Origin: Chthoniobacterales bacterium | Lineage (GTDB): Bacteria; Verrucomicrobiota; Verrucomicrobiia; Chthoniobacterales; UBA10450 | Length of the DNA: 64,000 nucleotides | Reading direction: 5' to 3' | Assembly (NCBI GenBank): GCA_035274845.1 | Contig: DATENU010000022.1 | Location: forward strand, 333,181-397,180 | In this document: positions 8,562 to 17,859 of the stretch, one piece after another | Numbering within the stretch: position 1 is the first letter of the stretch | How the letters are laid out: each line of letters opens with the position of its first letter | Translations under genes and position numbers: made by a program | Notes under the pieces: generated by a model | Databases searched by the model: none | What the model was told of the DNA's origin: nothing | What the model saw: the letters and a program-made list of their open reading frames with translations, nothing else

Positions 8562-9452
8562 CTACGGACTCATCAGCCTTCGCAACGCATCCTCGAAAAC
8601 CGATGCCGTTTGCGGCAACGGCACGCAGGCTTCGAAATGGCCCGCCTCAGCCAGCGGCAAAATCTCTGCGTGATCGCCCGCCTTCTTCGCGGCTTCGACG
8701 TATTCGCGGACGGACGCCGCCTCGACGATCGGATCTTTTTCGCCCTGGATGAAGATTTGGCGAACGCCGATCGGCAGCCGCTGGCTCGGAGAGGTCTCGG
8801 CGTAACGCGACGAAACCTTATCCGGCCCGCCGCCAAGCAAAGGTTCGACGGAAGAGTGACAACTGTTTGGCGGGCCGATCCGATATTTTTCCAGGTTGGT
8901 TATCGCGGCGAGTCCGAGGACGCCCTGGATCGCGACAGGATTTTCACGGTAAAGCTCGCTGGATTTCGGAAGCTTTCCCCGGCTCGCCAGCCAAAGGGCC
9001 AGGTGGCCGCCGGCTGAATGTCCGGTTGCGAAAACTCGTTTCAGGTCGAGGTGCGCTTTCTCGGCCATTCCGCGAAGCGCGTCGGTCCCGTCAGCGACGT
9101 CGAGAAAAGTGCCGGGCCACCCGCCACCGGCGTCGCCCAGGCGCCGATACTCGATCGTCCAGGTCGCGACGCCGTGTTCGGTCAACCATTCGGCGAGCCG
9201 CGTCATGTAAACGTAATCGAACTCATTCTGCCAGCAGCCGCCGTGAATCACAATCATCACTGGAAACGGACCCGGACCACTCGGAACGCGGAGCTCGCCA
9301 AATTGCTGCGGTCCATTGCCGTAAGTGATGCGTTCCCCGGCCGCCGGCAGCGGCATTCCGCCGAGCTCGGACCAGGTCAGGGTCTTGGCGTCGAGGTTAA
9401 TGTGTGGCGAGGTCATGGTGATAAATACCAAAGCCCGGAGAAATTTTTTCAT
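8562..9452 (-). CDS. Secreted alpha/beta hydrolase (esterase/lipase-like)
   Basis: 296 residues. The N-terminal 20-25 residues form a signal-like segment. The fold motifs appear in order: 'MIVIHGGCW' (oxyanion HGG, about residue 72), 'ATGHSAGGHLALW' (nucleophile elbow G-H-S-A-G), 'GEKDPIV' (acid) and 'EAGHFE' (catalytic His). This is a complete esterase triad of the BD-FAE/HSL-like type. It probably hydrolyses carboxyl esters in the periplasm; the substrate is unknown. It heads a minus-strand operon with the DUF3142 and TPR genes (2-bp gap, then ATGA overlap), which hints at a shared role in handling an esterified polymer. Confidence 0.87.
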   Translation of the reverse strand: MKKFLRALVFITMTSPHINLDAKTLTWSELGGMPLPAAGERITYGNGPQQFGELRVPSGPGPFPVMIVIHGGCWQNEFDYVYMTRLAEWLTEHGVATWTIEYRRLGDAGGGWPGTFLDVADGTDALRGMAEKAHLDLKRVFATGHSAGGHLALWLASRGKLPKSSELYRENPVAIQGVLGLAAITNLEKYRIGPPNSCHSSVEPLLGGGPDKVSSRYAETSPSQRLPIGVRQIFIQGEKDPIVEAASVREYVEAAKKAGDHAEILPLAEAGHFEACVPLPQTASVFEDALRRLMSP

Positions 9453-9516
9453 TTAACGCCGCGCAATTTCACAGTCTGGGTAGTCATTTGTACCCAGTTT
9501 CAACGAATCGGTTGCT

Positions 9517-12501
9517 CTAATGCACGTTATAAATCTCGACGAGACCTATCCCAATCCCACCGCTCTTCCCGGCGAGAATAGCGGTAAATGCTCCGGGCGG
9601 CAGTGATGTAAAGATTCCCGACTCTTTCGGATCGGAGAGCCCCAAACCGGCCGCGCTTAGTTGCGCGGCTGAGACAGGATCGTCCAGCCAGCCGTCGTTC
9701 ATGACGAGGGTCGTCCCGTTACTGTCGTGCAGCTCTAAGACAGGGTCAGCCAGCACGGGACTAAGGCCAAACTGCTCCAAGGAGGGCCCGATTCCTCGGA
9801 CTGCCACCTGAGTATTGTTCGTTCCACTAAGGATAAATCCTCCGATCATAACGTTCTCGGCAGTCCGGACAAAACCGCGAGTACTGATGTTCGCCAGTTG
9901 TGAATCAGCGAGGCCGTTTGTGTCGTAGATTTCCACCAGTCCTACGCCAGTGCCTTGGTCCTTCCCGGCCACGATCGCGGTGTACGCTCCGGGCTGGAGC
10001 GTCGCGACCAATCCCGCCTCTTTCTGGTCGGTCGGAGCCAAGCCGAGAGCGGTCAATTGGGCCGCTTGCGCGGAATTATCCTGCCAATCGTCATTTCCTA
10101 AAATCAATGAGCCGTCGCTGGCACGAAGCTCGAGGGTGGGATCGGCGAGTGTGTCGCTAATTCCAAACTGGGAAAGGGACGGCCCAATACCACGGACCGC
10201 CACGGTCTTGGGCGCGTTTCCAGTGATAATGAAGCCGCCAATGAGCACATTGTTGCCCGTTTCGACTCGAATCCGCGTCGAAATATTCAACGCCCGGGCC
10301 GAGACCGGAGTGGAAGACGGAGTCGCTGTCGGACTCGGTGTTGCCGTGGTCGCGGGAGTCGGAGTCGGAGTCCCAATAGGCGTGCCGGTCGGGGTCGCCG
10401 AGGGGGTGGGCGTGGGAGTGGCCGGGCCCGGTGTAGGTGTGGGAGTCGGTGTTGGACCCGCGGGAGGCTGGAAAAGGCGTATCCCCGCTGGCGTTTCTAA
10501 AGCGAGCCAGCGGCCGTCGGCACTCGCCACCAAGGTTCCGGTTCCAAATTGAGTTGAACCGCCGGATACGTTTTCGCCGATGTTGAGGCGGAACAATTCC
10601 GCAAACGTTTGCGTGCTATACGCAATGATTTGGTCGGTCGAACTGTGGACGCCGTACAGGGTGTCCGACATTGGATTGAACGCGACAGCTCCATCAATAA
10701 AGCCAAAGGTACGAAGCACAGTCAAAGCCGGTGCGGTTCTTAATGAGGGCTGGCTGACATATGTTTGAAGGACAACAAAGCTGCCACTTCGCTCCACTGC
10801 CCCAGTGGAGCTCGACAAATCGACTCCATTGGTTACAAGAGGCCCGAAAGTATTGGCACTCGCATCATAGGTAAACATTGGTCCGCTGGAGTCGTTGGAC
10901 TCCAGCAAAAAAAATCGGGTTCCGCCACCGTTGCGATGAATTTGCGTATTCTGCCGCGGCTCTCCCCCAGGATCAGGGACGGATCTGATGCTTATGGCGT
11001 TAGTCGCCAAATTAATCTGTCGTAGCGGAGTCGTTCCAGACCCAGAAAATTGGGTCGTCACCAATGCCAATCCATTTGACCCAATCGCCACATCCCAGGC
11101 GCCGGCCTCGCCCGAGGCGCGCGTGTAACTGATGTTGGTAACATTTCCCGTAGGTAGAGCTACCTTGTGAAACACCCCTTGTGCAGCGCCGATGGCGTTT
11201 TGCGCTACGAGGAGAAATGAGTCGTCTCGCGCTATGTCAACTCCATTAAGGGAGCCGCCCAGATCATAGCTCGGTCCAAAGGTCAGCGTTGCCAGATCCA
11301 GAGTTTGGACGATGCCGTTGGAGTTCGTAATGTAAAGTTTTTGTCCGGCAAAATCGAACACCATATCCCGCCGGGTCGTGCTCGGTATCAGCACCCCACC
11401 AGCAGGCGTGGCAGTGGGTGTCGGCGTGGGTGTGGGAGAACCTGGGGTAGACGTTGGCGTTGGAGTCGGAGTCGGTCCCGGTGAAACTTGGAAAAGACGT
11501 ATACCCGCGGGGGTTTCCAAGGCAAGCCAGTGGCCGTCCCCACTTGCTACCAATGTTCCGATCCCAAATTGAGCTGAACCGGAAGAAATGTCTTCGCCAA
11601 TGTTGAGGCGGAACAATTCGGCGAATGTTTGTGAGCCATACGCGATAATCTGGTCGGTCCCACTGTTCACACCGTAAAAGATTTCCGACATGGCGTTGAA
11701 AGCGACACCCCCATCTAGCCCGTTAAAGGTATGAATATAGCCAAAATCCGGCGCCGTATTTAATGAAGCCGGGTAATTAAATACGCGAAGCCCGATCAGG
11801 CTGCCGTTGAAATTTACCGCTCCGCTGGCGCTATCCAGGGATATACCAGTGTTCGCCTTCAGCCCAAAAGTGTTCGTCGTCGCGTTATATGTGAAGACTG
11901 GTCCGCTAGAAACACCCCCTTCCATAAAAAAGAACCGCGTTCCGTCGCCGCTACGATGAATCGCCGTACCTGCCGTTACCAGTCCGCCGGGCGCATCCGA
12001 TCGAATGCTGATGGCATTGGTAGCCAATTCAATCTGCCGCAGAGGAACATCGCCTGAGCCAGCATACCGGGTCGTTGCCAGCGCCAATCCATTTGATCCA
12101 ATCGCCACGTCCCAAGCGCCGGCTTCGCCAAATGCCAGCGGGTAATTGATGTTGGTAACAGTTCCGGCAGGCAAAGCGACCTTGTGAAAGGTGCCTTGAG
12201 AGGCGGTGGCTGTGTTCTGCGCCACCAGCAGGAATGAGTTGTCCCGCGCGATGTCGAGCCCGTTGAGTGAGCCGCCCAGGTTGTAGCTCGTTCCAAAGGT
12301 AAGGGTGGCCAGATCGAAAGTCTGGACTATGCCCGTGGAGTTTGTGATGTAGAGCTTTTGCCCGGTAGAGTCGAACACCATGTCTCGCCGCGTCGTGCTT
12401 GGAATGAGCACACTTTGCGCTTGGACGGAGGCCAGAGTGAGCGCTGCGTAACCCGCGATCAGCCAATTACGCGCCGTTAGCTTCCTGTGGAGGTTGAACA
12501 T
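9517..12501 (-). CDS. Secreted two-propeller protein with C-terminal ISTR module
   Basis: 994 residues. A signal peptide (to about residue 29) is followed by two tandem copies of a region of about 320 residues (about 30-345 and 370-685). Both copies begin 'VLIPSTTRRDMVFD' and read like seven-bladed propellers of the YVTN/NHL type ('GQKLYITNS', 'GAWDVAIGSNGLAL'). Pro-Thr linkers (PTPTPTP) separate the copies and precede the tail. Residues about 735-994 are a tandem pair of about 125-residue units, each starting 'NISTR' with 'GGFI..G', 'VAVRGIGPSL' and 'LVEIYD'. The same tail occurs in three other proteins of this window. Likely an exported, surface-associated protein; binding partner unknown. 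Confidence 0.85.
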   Translation of the reverse strand: MFNLHRKLTARNWLIAGYAALTLASVQAQSVLIPSTTRRDMVFDSTGQKLYITNSTGIVQTFDLATLTFGTSYNLGGSLNGLDIARDNSFLLVAQNTATASQGTFHKVALPAGTVTNINYPLAFGEAGAWDVAIGSNGLALATTRYAGSGDVPLRQIELATNAISIRSDAPGGLVTAGTAIHRSGDGTRFFFMEGGVSSGPVFTYNATTNTFGLKANTGISLDSASGAVNFNGSLIGLRVFNYPASLNTAPDFGYIHTFNGLDGGVAFNAMSEIFYGVNSGTDQIIAYGSQTFAELFRLNIGEDISSGSAQFGIGTLVASGDGHWLALETPAGIRLFQVSPGPTPTPTPTSTPGSPTPTPTPTATPAGGVLIPSTTRRDMVFDFAGQKLYITNSNGIVQTLDLATLTFGPSYDLGGSLNGVDIARDDSFLLVAQNAIGAAQGVFHKVALPTGNVTNISYTRASGEAGAWDVAIGSNGLALVTTQFSGSGTTPLRQINLATNAISIRSVPDPGGEPRQNTQIHRNGGGTRFFLLESNDSSGPMFTYDASANTFGPLVTNGVDLSSSTGAVERSGSFVVLQTYVSQPSLRTAPALTVLRTFGFIDGAVAFNPMSDTLYGVHSSTDQIIAYSTQTFAELFRLNIGENVSGGSTQFGTGTLVASADGRWLALETPAGIRLFQPPAGPTPTPTPTPGPATPTPTPSATPTGTPIGTPTPTPATTATPSPTATPSSTPVSARALNISTRIRVETGNNVLIGGFIITGNAPKTVAVRGIGPSLSQFGISDTLADPTLELRASDGSLILGNDDWQDNSAQAAQLTALGLAPTDQKEAGLVATLQPGAYTAIVAGKDQGTGVGLVEIYDTNGLADSQLANISTRGFVRTAENVMIGGFILSGTNNTQVAVRGIGPSLEQFGLSPVLADPVLELHDSNGTTLVMNDGWLDDPVSAAQLSAAGLGLSDPKESGIFTSLPPGAFTAILAGKSGGIGIGLVEIYNVH

Positions 12502-12619
12502 TTGGAAGGCCAGTGAAGGAGATCGTCGCTTTTTCCGGCCTTAACTGAATTATCGGAACCGGTCAAGGATTTGTGCAACGCCAAACAGAGAGAAATGTTT
12601 CATTCAGGGTCTGGCAATT

Positions 12620-15600
12620 TCAGGAATTGGGTTTGGCCGACAGGGCACCTTGCTTCATCGTCGAGATCGTTTTTCCATCCAGGCCGAAATAGATTTTGGT
12701 CATTTGCTTTCCGCGCTCGTCGTAGGTCGCTTCCCAACCGTGGTAGCCCTCCTTGTGCAGGACAGGCTCGCCGTTCACCCCATGATAAGTCTGCCGGGTA
12801 ACATTCCCTCGCGGGTCGAAGGTCGCCTTTACGATGGCAAATCCATTCGGCAAAAGACCGGCCTTCTCATCCAGGCCGAGGTAGGTCGTTTTGATTTCAT
12901 TGCCGCGCTCGTCGTACTCCGCTTCCCATCCGTGGTGGCCGTTCTTGTGCAAAACGGGCTCGTCATGGGCGCCGTGAAACGTCATCCGGGTCATCCTGCC
13001 ATGGACATCGTAGGTACCCTTGACGATCGCGAAGCCATTTTCCTGCGTGATTGGCTCCCCATCCAGACCGATAAACGTCCGGACGATCTCATTGCCATGA
13101 TCGTCAAATTGCGCCTTCCAGCCGTGATACGATTTTTGGTAGAGCGCCGGACGATCATCGGGCCCAAAATAGGTCGCGCTGGTTTCATTTCCGCGCGCGT
13201 CGTAGCTCCACTTCACCGTGGCGTAACCGTCCGGCAGCAGGAGCGGTTTTCCGTCGAGACCAAAAAACGTTTTCGACGTCCTTCTTCCCCGCTCGTCAAA
13301 GCGCGCGTCCCAGCCGTGATGGCCTTCCTTGTGCAAAACCGGTTCGCCATTGACCCCATGCAAGCTCAGGCGGGTCTGCTTGCCGCTGGCGTCATAGTCC
13401 GACTTGATCGTCGCAAAGCCGGCGACAAGCAGCATCGGTTTCTCATCCAGGCCTACATAGGTATCGACGATCTCGTTCCCTCGCTCGTCGTATTCGGCGT
13501 TCCAACCGTGGTTGCCGTCCTTATGCAGCACCGGTTCGCCGTTGACGCCGCGATATCTCTTCCGGATCACCTTTCCCCGGCCGTCATAACTATTAACCGC
13601 CTTGTGAATCCCGGATTCCTTTTCAATCGTCGGATTCCCGCCCGCGTCGAAATAAGCGTGCTCCAGCTCATTGCCGTCGGAATCGTATTTCTTTCGAACG
13701 ATGGCGTAACCGGCCAGCAAGGCAGCAGGTTTATCGTCCACTCCCAGGAAGGTAGTCGAGATTTCGTTTCCCCGGCCGTCGTATTCGGATTCCCAGGCAT
13801 GGTTGCCATCCTTGTGCAGGACTGGTTCTCCATTGACGCCGAAGTAAGCTTGCCGGGTCTTCCGGCCCCTGGCGTCGAAGGTCGACTTCATCATCGCGTA
13901 ACCTGAGGTCACCAGGGTCGGTTTCCCATCCAAACCGACGTAAGTGAGGGCAACCTGATTTCCGCGGCCGTCGAACTGTGCTTTCCAGGCATGGTTGCCG
14001 TCCCGGTGCAGAACGGGCTCACCGTTTAGGCCGTGGTAACTCATCCGCGTGGTCTTGCCTTGCTCATTATAAGTAGACCTGAAGATAGCGACCCCGGCCG
14101 CCAGCAGGGTTGGCTTCCCGTCCAGCCCCAGATAGGTCGACGTGATCTGGTTTCCGTGTTCGTCAAACTCGACTTCCCAGCCGTGATAACCATCCTTGTG
14201 CAGGACCGGCTCGCCATTTGCCCCGTGGAAGGTGCTGCGACGCAGCCTCCCATGTTCGTCAGTTTCGCTCTTGGAAATATACCAGCCATCCTTGACCGGC
14301 ATCGGCTTCAGGTCGGGCCCCACGGAACGGACCTCGGTGACAAATCCCTTTTCATTGTAGGTGTACTGCAAGCCACAGTTGCCGGCGCTGTCGCGCATGT
14401 TCTTGCCGTCGGCGTCGAGCGAAAGCAGCTGAGTGACCTGGCCGCGAGAATTGTAAGTCACGCTTTGTCCAAACGCGCCGTCGGGTCCGGCAGCAGGGAG
14501 GTTCTTACCATCTCGATAAGTAATGCGGTCCTCCCATCCGTCTTTGTCGTAGTGGATGGAAACATACTCGGCCTGGGAGGCGCGTTGTATTTGCGGGAAT
14601 CCATCCGGCCCCACGAAGTGAGCCAGCCGGGTGGACGACCGGTCCGTCCCAGGCAACGAATAGACGAAGCCAAATACCATGTTGCCGTCCCGGTCCAGCC
14701 CGCGCTCGTAGATGATTTCGCCGTTGTCGTTCGACACTAACTCCCATTGGCAGAAAGTGTGGAGACCGAGCCGCTCGGCGCGCGCTTGCGATTGGCCGCT
14801 TTCGCTGTCACCGGAATCCGAATCGCGTTTCCACAAGTAGGTCCCGAGGTTGTGATTCGTCGTTGGCTTCAGGTTGGAATCAACGACGACGACTCTGAAG
14901 GCGGGTTTCCACCGGACCCGCCACCCTTCCAAAGTAACGCCTTTGTTGATTAGGAGGTAGGAAACACCATGGTGGCGTGCTTCCTCCTCGGAGATGGGAA
15001 TCGATCCCACGGGGAACCCGTTCCGCTTGATGAACTCGCTGTAGTAGGCCTTGTGTTCCTTGACGAAAACGTAGTAGCCGCCCCACAGGGTAGCCACCAG
15101 GGCGACCGCCAGGGCGCAGGCGATCGCGAACGTTAGGCGTTGCTTCCGCTGTTGCGCTACCTGTTGAACGCGGAGACGCTCTGCCTGGGCCAGAGCGTCG
15201 CGGGTCAGCCGCGAATCCCGGCTGGCTTTGATGACGGGAACGAGGACGTCATGGGTAAGTTCCACCCTGCGGGTGTGGTGGCGGTCTTCGTAGGCCAGAA
15301 GCCGGCGATTCACCAACTCATTGAGAATCGGCAGGGTCACATCCGGCCGGGTTAGCGCGTCATCCAGCGCGGAACTGTTGCGATGCCCGCTCGCGGTGAG
15401 GAGTTCGTCTTCGATAAAGAGGCGCACGCCCGGCGGAAAATCGTGAAGCGTGCGAAGGTAAAAATCCTCGAAGATCTTGTGCTGCTCGACATCCAGGAGG
15501 TCGGGCGTAATCTTCGCGTCCGGACCGCGCGTGAGGCGGCGCTCGTTCAATTCCCTCAGCACGAGACTGAGCAAGGCCGGGGCAACGGTCATCTCGCCGG

Positions 15601-16408
15601 TTTCAGCCGTGGCCCCGGCCACGTACTTCACGATGCGCTCCTCGACGCCCGGAGCCAGTAACCCGGCTCCGAGAGCAATCACCTGCCGCGCCTGTTTTTC
15701 GCCCATCGGCAAAAGGCGCAGGCGGTTCTGGCCGAGGGCACGGAATTGGGAGCGAATGCGATCGAGGTCCGCGAGATAATCTTCCCGCATCGCCAGGAGG
15801 ACCTTGAGCGGCGCCGGCTTGAAGTTGAAACCTTTCACGCGTGAAGGATCCTCGCGCAAGGCCGCCGGCGGACGGTTCTCGACCAGGTCGGCAAGCTCGA
15901 CGATGAATGCTTCCACCCGCGCCACGCGCGACGCCGTTTCCCGCCCGAGCGTGAAAGCTTCCTCGAATTGATCGAACGCCAGGAACGGCGTCACCAGGTC
16001 GTTCCGCGCGCTCCAGAAATGGTTGCCCTCGCGATGGAAATATTCCCAGAGCGTTTCATCCGGCTGCGGCTGCGGCGCTTCCACTCTCGCCGCGACCGCA
16101 GCCTCGGTGATGGCGTTCAGGATTTGTCGGGCCAGGGGCGCGGCGTCTTCGAGGAAATCCAACCGGATGGGGACGGGCAGAAAATTATCTTCCCGCAACG
16201 CCGGAAACAAACCGGCCTGGACCAATGATGTTTTCCCAAGACCCGAGACACCGTAGAGCAAAGTGAGCGTATCGCGCCGGACCAGGCGAACGAGGTCCTC
16301 AATCTCATCGCCGCGGCCGGCGAAAAATTCGCGATCGCCTTCGGTAAAGGAGGCCAGCCCGATCCAGGGATGCTGCGCGTCGGCCCGCTCGGCCACCGGT
16401 TCGCTCAT
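12620..16408 (-). CDS. Transmembrane STAND NTPase with YD/RHS-like repeats
   Basis: 1262 residues. Residues 12-36 (PWIGLASFTEGDREFFAGRG) are the typical lead-in of novel-STAND (nSTAND1-like) NTPases. Walker A is G53-VSGLGKTS, and a Walker B-like strand 'FLAFDQFEEAF' lies at 142-152. The helical end of the STAND core ('RRVELTHDVLVPVIK') reaches about residue 390. One transmembrane helix follows at about 427-447 (LTFAIACALAVALVATLWGG). Residues 450-725 are a linker region with a few YD-like motifs. Residues about 727-1255 hold about nine double repeats of roughly 53 residues, each with 'GVNGEPVLHKDG.HGW' then 'YDERGNEI', 'GLDGKP' and 'GYAIVK'. STAND proteins are ligand-triggered oligomerising switches. 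The coupled SIR2/TIR protein is the likely effector. Confidence 0.85.
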   Translation of the reverse strand: MSEPVAERADAQHPWIGLASFTEGDREFFAGRGDEIEDLVRLVRRDTLTLLYGVSGLGKTSLVQAGLFPALREDNFLPVPIRLDFLEDAAPLARQILNAITEAAVAARVEAPQPQPDETLWEYFHREGNHFWSARNDLVTPFLAFDQFEEAFTLGRETASRVARVEAFIVELADLVENRPPAALREDPSRVKGFNFKPAPLKVLLAMREDYLADLDRIRSQFRALGQNRLRLLPMGEKQARQVIALGAGLLAPGVEERIVKYVAGATAETGEMTVAPALLSLVLRELNERRLTRGPDAKITPDLLDVEQHKIFEDFYLRTLHDFPPGVRLFIEDELLTASGHRNSSALDDALTRPDVTLPILNELVNRRLLAYEDRHHTRRVELTHDVLVPVIKASRDSRLTRDALAQAERLRVQQVAQQRKQRLTFAIACALAVALVATLWGGYYVFVKEHKAYYSEFIKRNGFPVGSIPISEEEARHHGVSYLLINKGVTLEGWRVRWKPAFRVVVVDSNLKPTTNHNLGTYLWKRDSDSGDSESGQSQARAERLGLHTFCQWELVSNDNGEIIYERGLDRDGNMVFGFVYSLPGTDRSSTRLAHFVGPDGFPQIQRASQAEYVSIHYDKDGWEDRITYRDGKNLPAAGPDGAFGQSVTYNSRGQVTQLLSLDADGKNMRDSAGNCGLQYTYNEKGFVTEVRSVGPDLKPMPVKDGWYISKSETDEHGRLRRSTFHGANGEPVLHKDGYHGWEVEFDEHGNQITSTYLGLDGKPTLLAAGVAIFRSTYNEQGKTTRMSYHGLNGEPVLHRDGNHAWKAQFDGRGNQVALTYVGLDGKPTLVTSGYAMMKSTFDARGRKTRQAYFGVNGEPVLHKDGNHAWESEYDGRGNEISTTFLGVDDKPAALLAGYAIVRKKYDSDGNELEHAYFDAGGNPTIEKESGIHKAVNSYDGRGKVIRKRYRGVNGEPVLHKDGNHGWNAEYDERGNEIVDTYVGLDEKPMLLVAGFATIKSDYDASGKQTRLSLHGVNGEPVLHKEGHHGWDARFDERGRRTSKTFFGLDGKPLLLPDGYATVKWSYDARGNETSATYFGPDDRPALYQKSYHGWKAQFDDHGNEIVRTFIGLDGEPITQENGFAIVKGTYDVHGRMTRMTFHGAHDEPVLHKNGHHGWEAEYDERGNEIKTTYLGLDEKAGLLPNGFAIVKATFDPRGNVTRQTYHGVNGEPVLHKEGYHGWEATYDERGKQMTKIYFGLDGKTISTMKQGALSAKPNS

Positions 16409-17757
16409 TGGGCAGCGGCCTTCAAGCGGCGCTCGCGCACGATGTCGGTCAGAACCTTGACGAACTCCGGCTTGGGCTCGCCGCCGGCCGCGCGGGAATA
16501 GTGGAACTCGCGGAAGCCGCTAAAGCTCACCGCGCTCTCGGGCGTTTCATCAATGATCACCGGATGAATCAGCCGGGCCGTCGCCCGGTCCATGTCGCGC
16601 AGCCGCTCAAGGGCGCGATTCCATTCCCGAATAAAAATGCCTTCGTCGCGTTTGTTGGTGTTCGCGGAGATGACCGGCACAAAAACGTCGCAGCTGGCGA
16701 TGTTCTGCTCGATCACCGGCCACCAGGGATCGCCCGAGCCCAGCCGTCCCTTGTCGAACCAGACATCGAGTCCGGCGCTGCCGAGCGTGCTTTGGAGCCG
16801 CTCCACCGATTCGACATCCTGGCTCGCATAACTCACGAAAACCGCCGGCGGCTTGGACGAGGTGAACGAGGCGTGCACCTCGGAAGGGGCGGGCTTGTCC
16901 GTGAATGCTTCCCATTTTTCGGATAACTGATCGACAAACTGGATCGGATTGGCGACGCCAAATGATTTCGTCTGCGGGCTGAAGTTCTCCAGGAAATCGC
17001 GCAGGTGAGCGTCGGACACCACCGCCCCATCGGCGACGAATTCCCGCGCTTCGTTGCCGCTATAAAGGCGCTCGCGGCGGCTGAGCCGGACGAAAAACCG
17101 CGCGAGCCAATCGGGGTGGGCATTGCCGATGAGCAACAGGCGCTTGGTCCGCAACTCGTCGAACAGATTCGCGAGACGCCCCGACATCGATTCTTCGTGG
17201 AGCTTCCAGATAAACTCGAGCGTCTCCTCGTCGATCAACGCGCTGTCCGGGATGCCGGAAATTCTTCCGAAAAGATGAAAAACGACTCGGTGAGGCGAGC
17301 GCGCGTAATCGCGCGGGATGTCGCAGAGAGCGGAATTCGGAGCGTAGGCGAAGACGTGATCCGCCGGGGCGCCGAGGGCTTTGGCAAGCAACGAATCCAC
17401 CGTCGTGCTCACGAACAGACGAAGCGGCTCGATGGCGGCCAGCTTTCGGAGCGGCTCGGGAACTTCAACCTGTCCCTGCACCTCCGCGAGAATCTCGAAG
17501 CTCTTGACGTTAACGTCGTCGCGGGAATTGCGGCGGCTGGCGTTGAGATAGGCGGCGACCACCTGGTCGATGCTCGAGCAGGGACCGCATTCCTCGACTT
17601 CCAATTCCCGGGCCAGACGCCGCGCCAGATATTCGTAAAGAAGCTGTGATTGGCCCTCGATCTCGATTCGCAGGAGATCGCGGCCAACAATCGGGACCAC
17701 AACGCCCTTGGAAATCGCCTGGAGCAATTTGCTCCATTGTTTCGAGTCGTCGTTCAC
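16405..17757 (-). CDS. SIR2-like / TIR domain protein, putative NAD-linked effector
   Basis: 450 residues from a GTG at 17757. The frame is open to 18303, but that part lies opposite a real plus-strand gene and has no domain, so the GTG is chosen. Residues about 8-230 look SIR2-like: 'GVVVPIVGRDLL' (Rossmann strand-loop), 'LRLFVSTTVDSLLAKAL' and 'HRVVFHLFGRISG'. Residues 304-440 are a TIR domain: 'AVFVSYASQD', 'GLDVWFDKGRLGSGD' and 'FIREWNRALE', where E378 sits at the usual catalytic Glu position. Bacterial TIR domains cleave or cyclise NAD. The canonical SIR2 His is not conserved (HLFG where KLHG is usual). The TGA overlaps the STAND gene's ATG, so the two are made together. Confidence 0.82.
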   Translation of the reverse strand: MNDDSKQWSKLLQAISKGVVVPIVGRDLLRIEIEGQSQLLYEYLARRLARELEVEECGPCSSIDQVVAAYLNASRRNSRDDVNVKSFEILAEVQGQVEVPEPLRKLAAIEPLRLFVSTTVDSLLAKALGAPADHVFAYAPNSALCDIPRDYARSPHRVVFHLFGRISGIPDSALIDEETLEFIWKLHEESMSGRLANLFDELRTKRLLLIGNAHPDWLARFFVRLSRRERLYSGNEAREFVADGAVVSDAHLRDFLENFSPQTKSFGVANPIQFVDQLSEKWEAFTDKPAPSEVHASFTSSKPPAVFVSYASQDVESVERLQSTLGSAGLDVWFDKGRLGSGDPWWPVIEQNIASCDVFVPVISANTNKRDEGIFIREWNRALERLRDMDRATARLIHPVIIDETPESAVSFSGFREFHYSRAAGGEPKPEFVKVLTDIVRERRLKAAAQ

Positions 17758-17859
17758 GCTGGGCGTGAGATTGTCAGGAACCGGGCAAAATCGCAACTGT
17801 TCGCGTGCCGCCCTTTCCGGTCTTGTGTCGCTCTGGGGCGAACGGGCAGACTCCGCTTC

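Noticed and set aside
12650..13906. 418-codon open frame on the plus strand
   Set aside because: It is antisense to the uniform YD-like repeats; the repeated codons keep the opposite frame open. No domain or ribosome site.
12620..17757. Assignment to Thoeris
   Set aside because: The SIR2-like and TIR domains are in one protein, there is no SLOG domain, and the partner is a STAND NTPase, so it does not match ThsA/ThsB.
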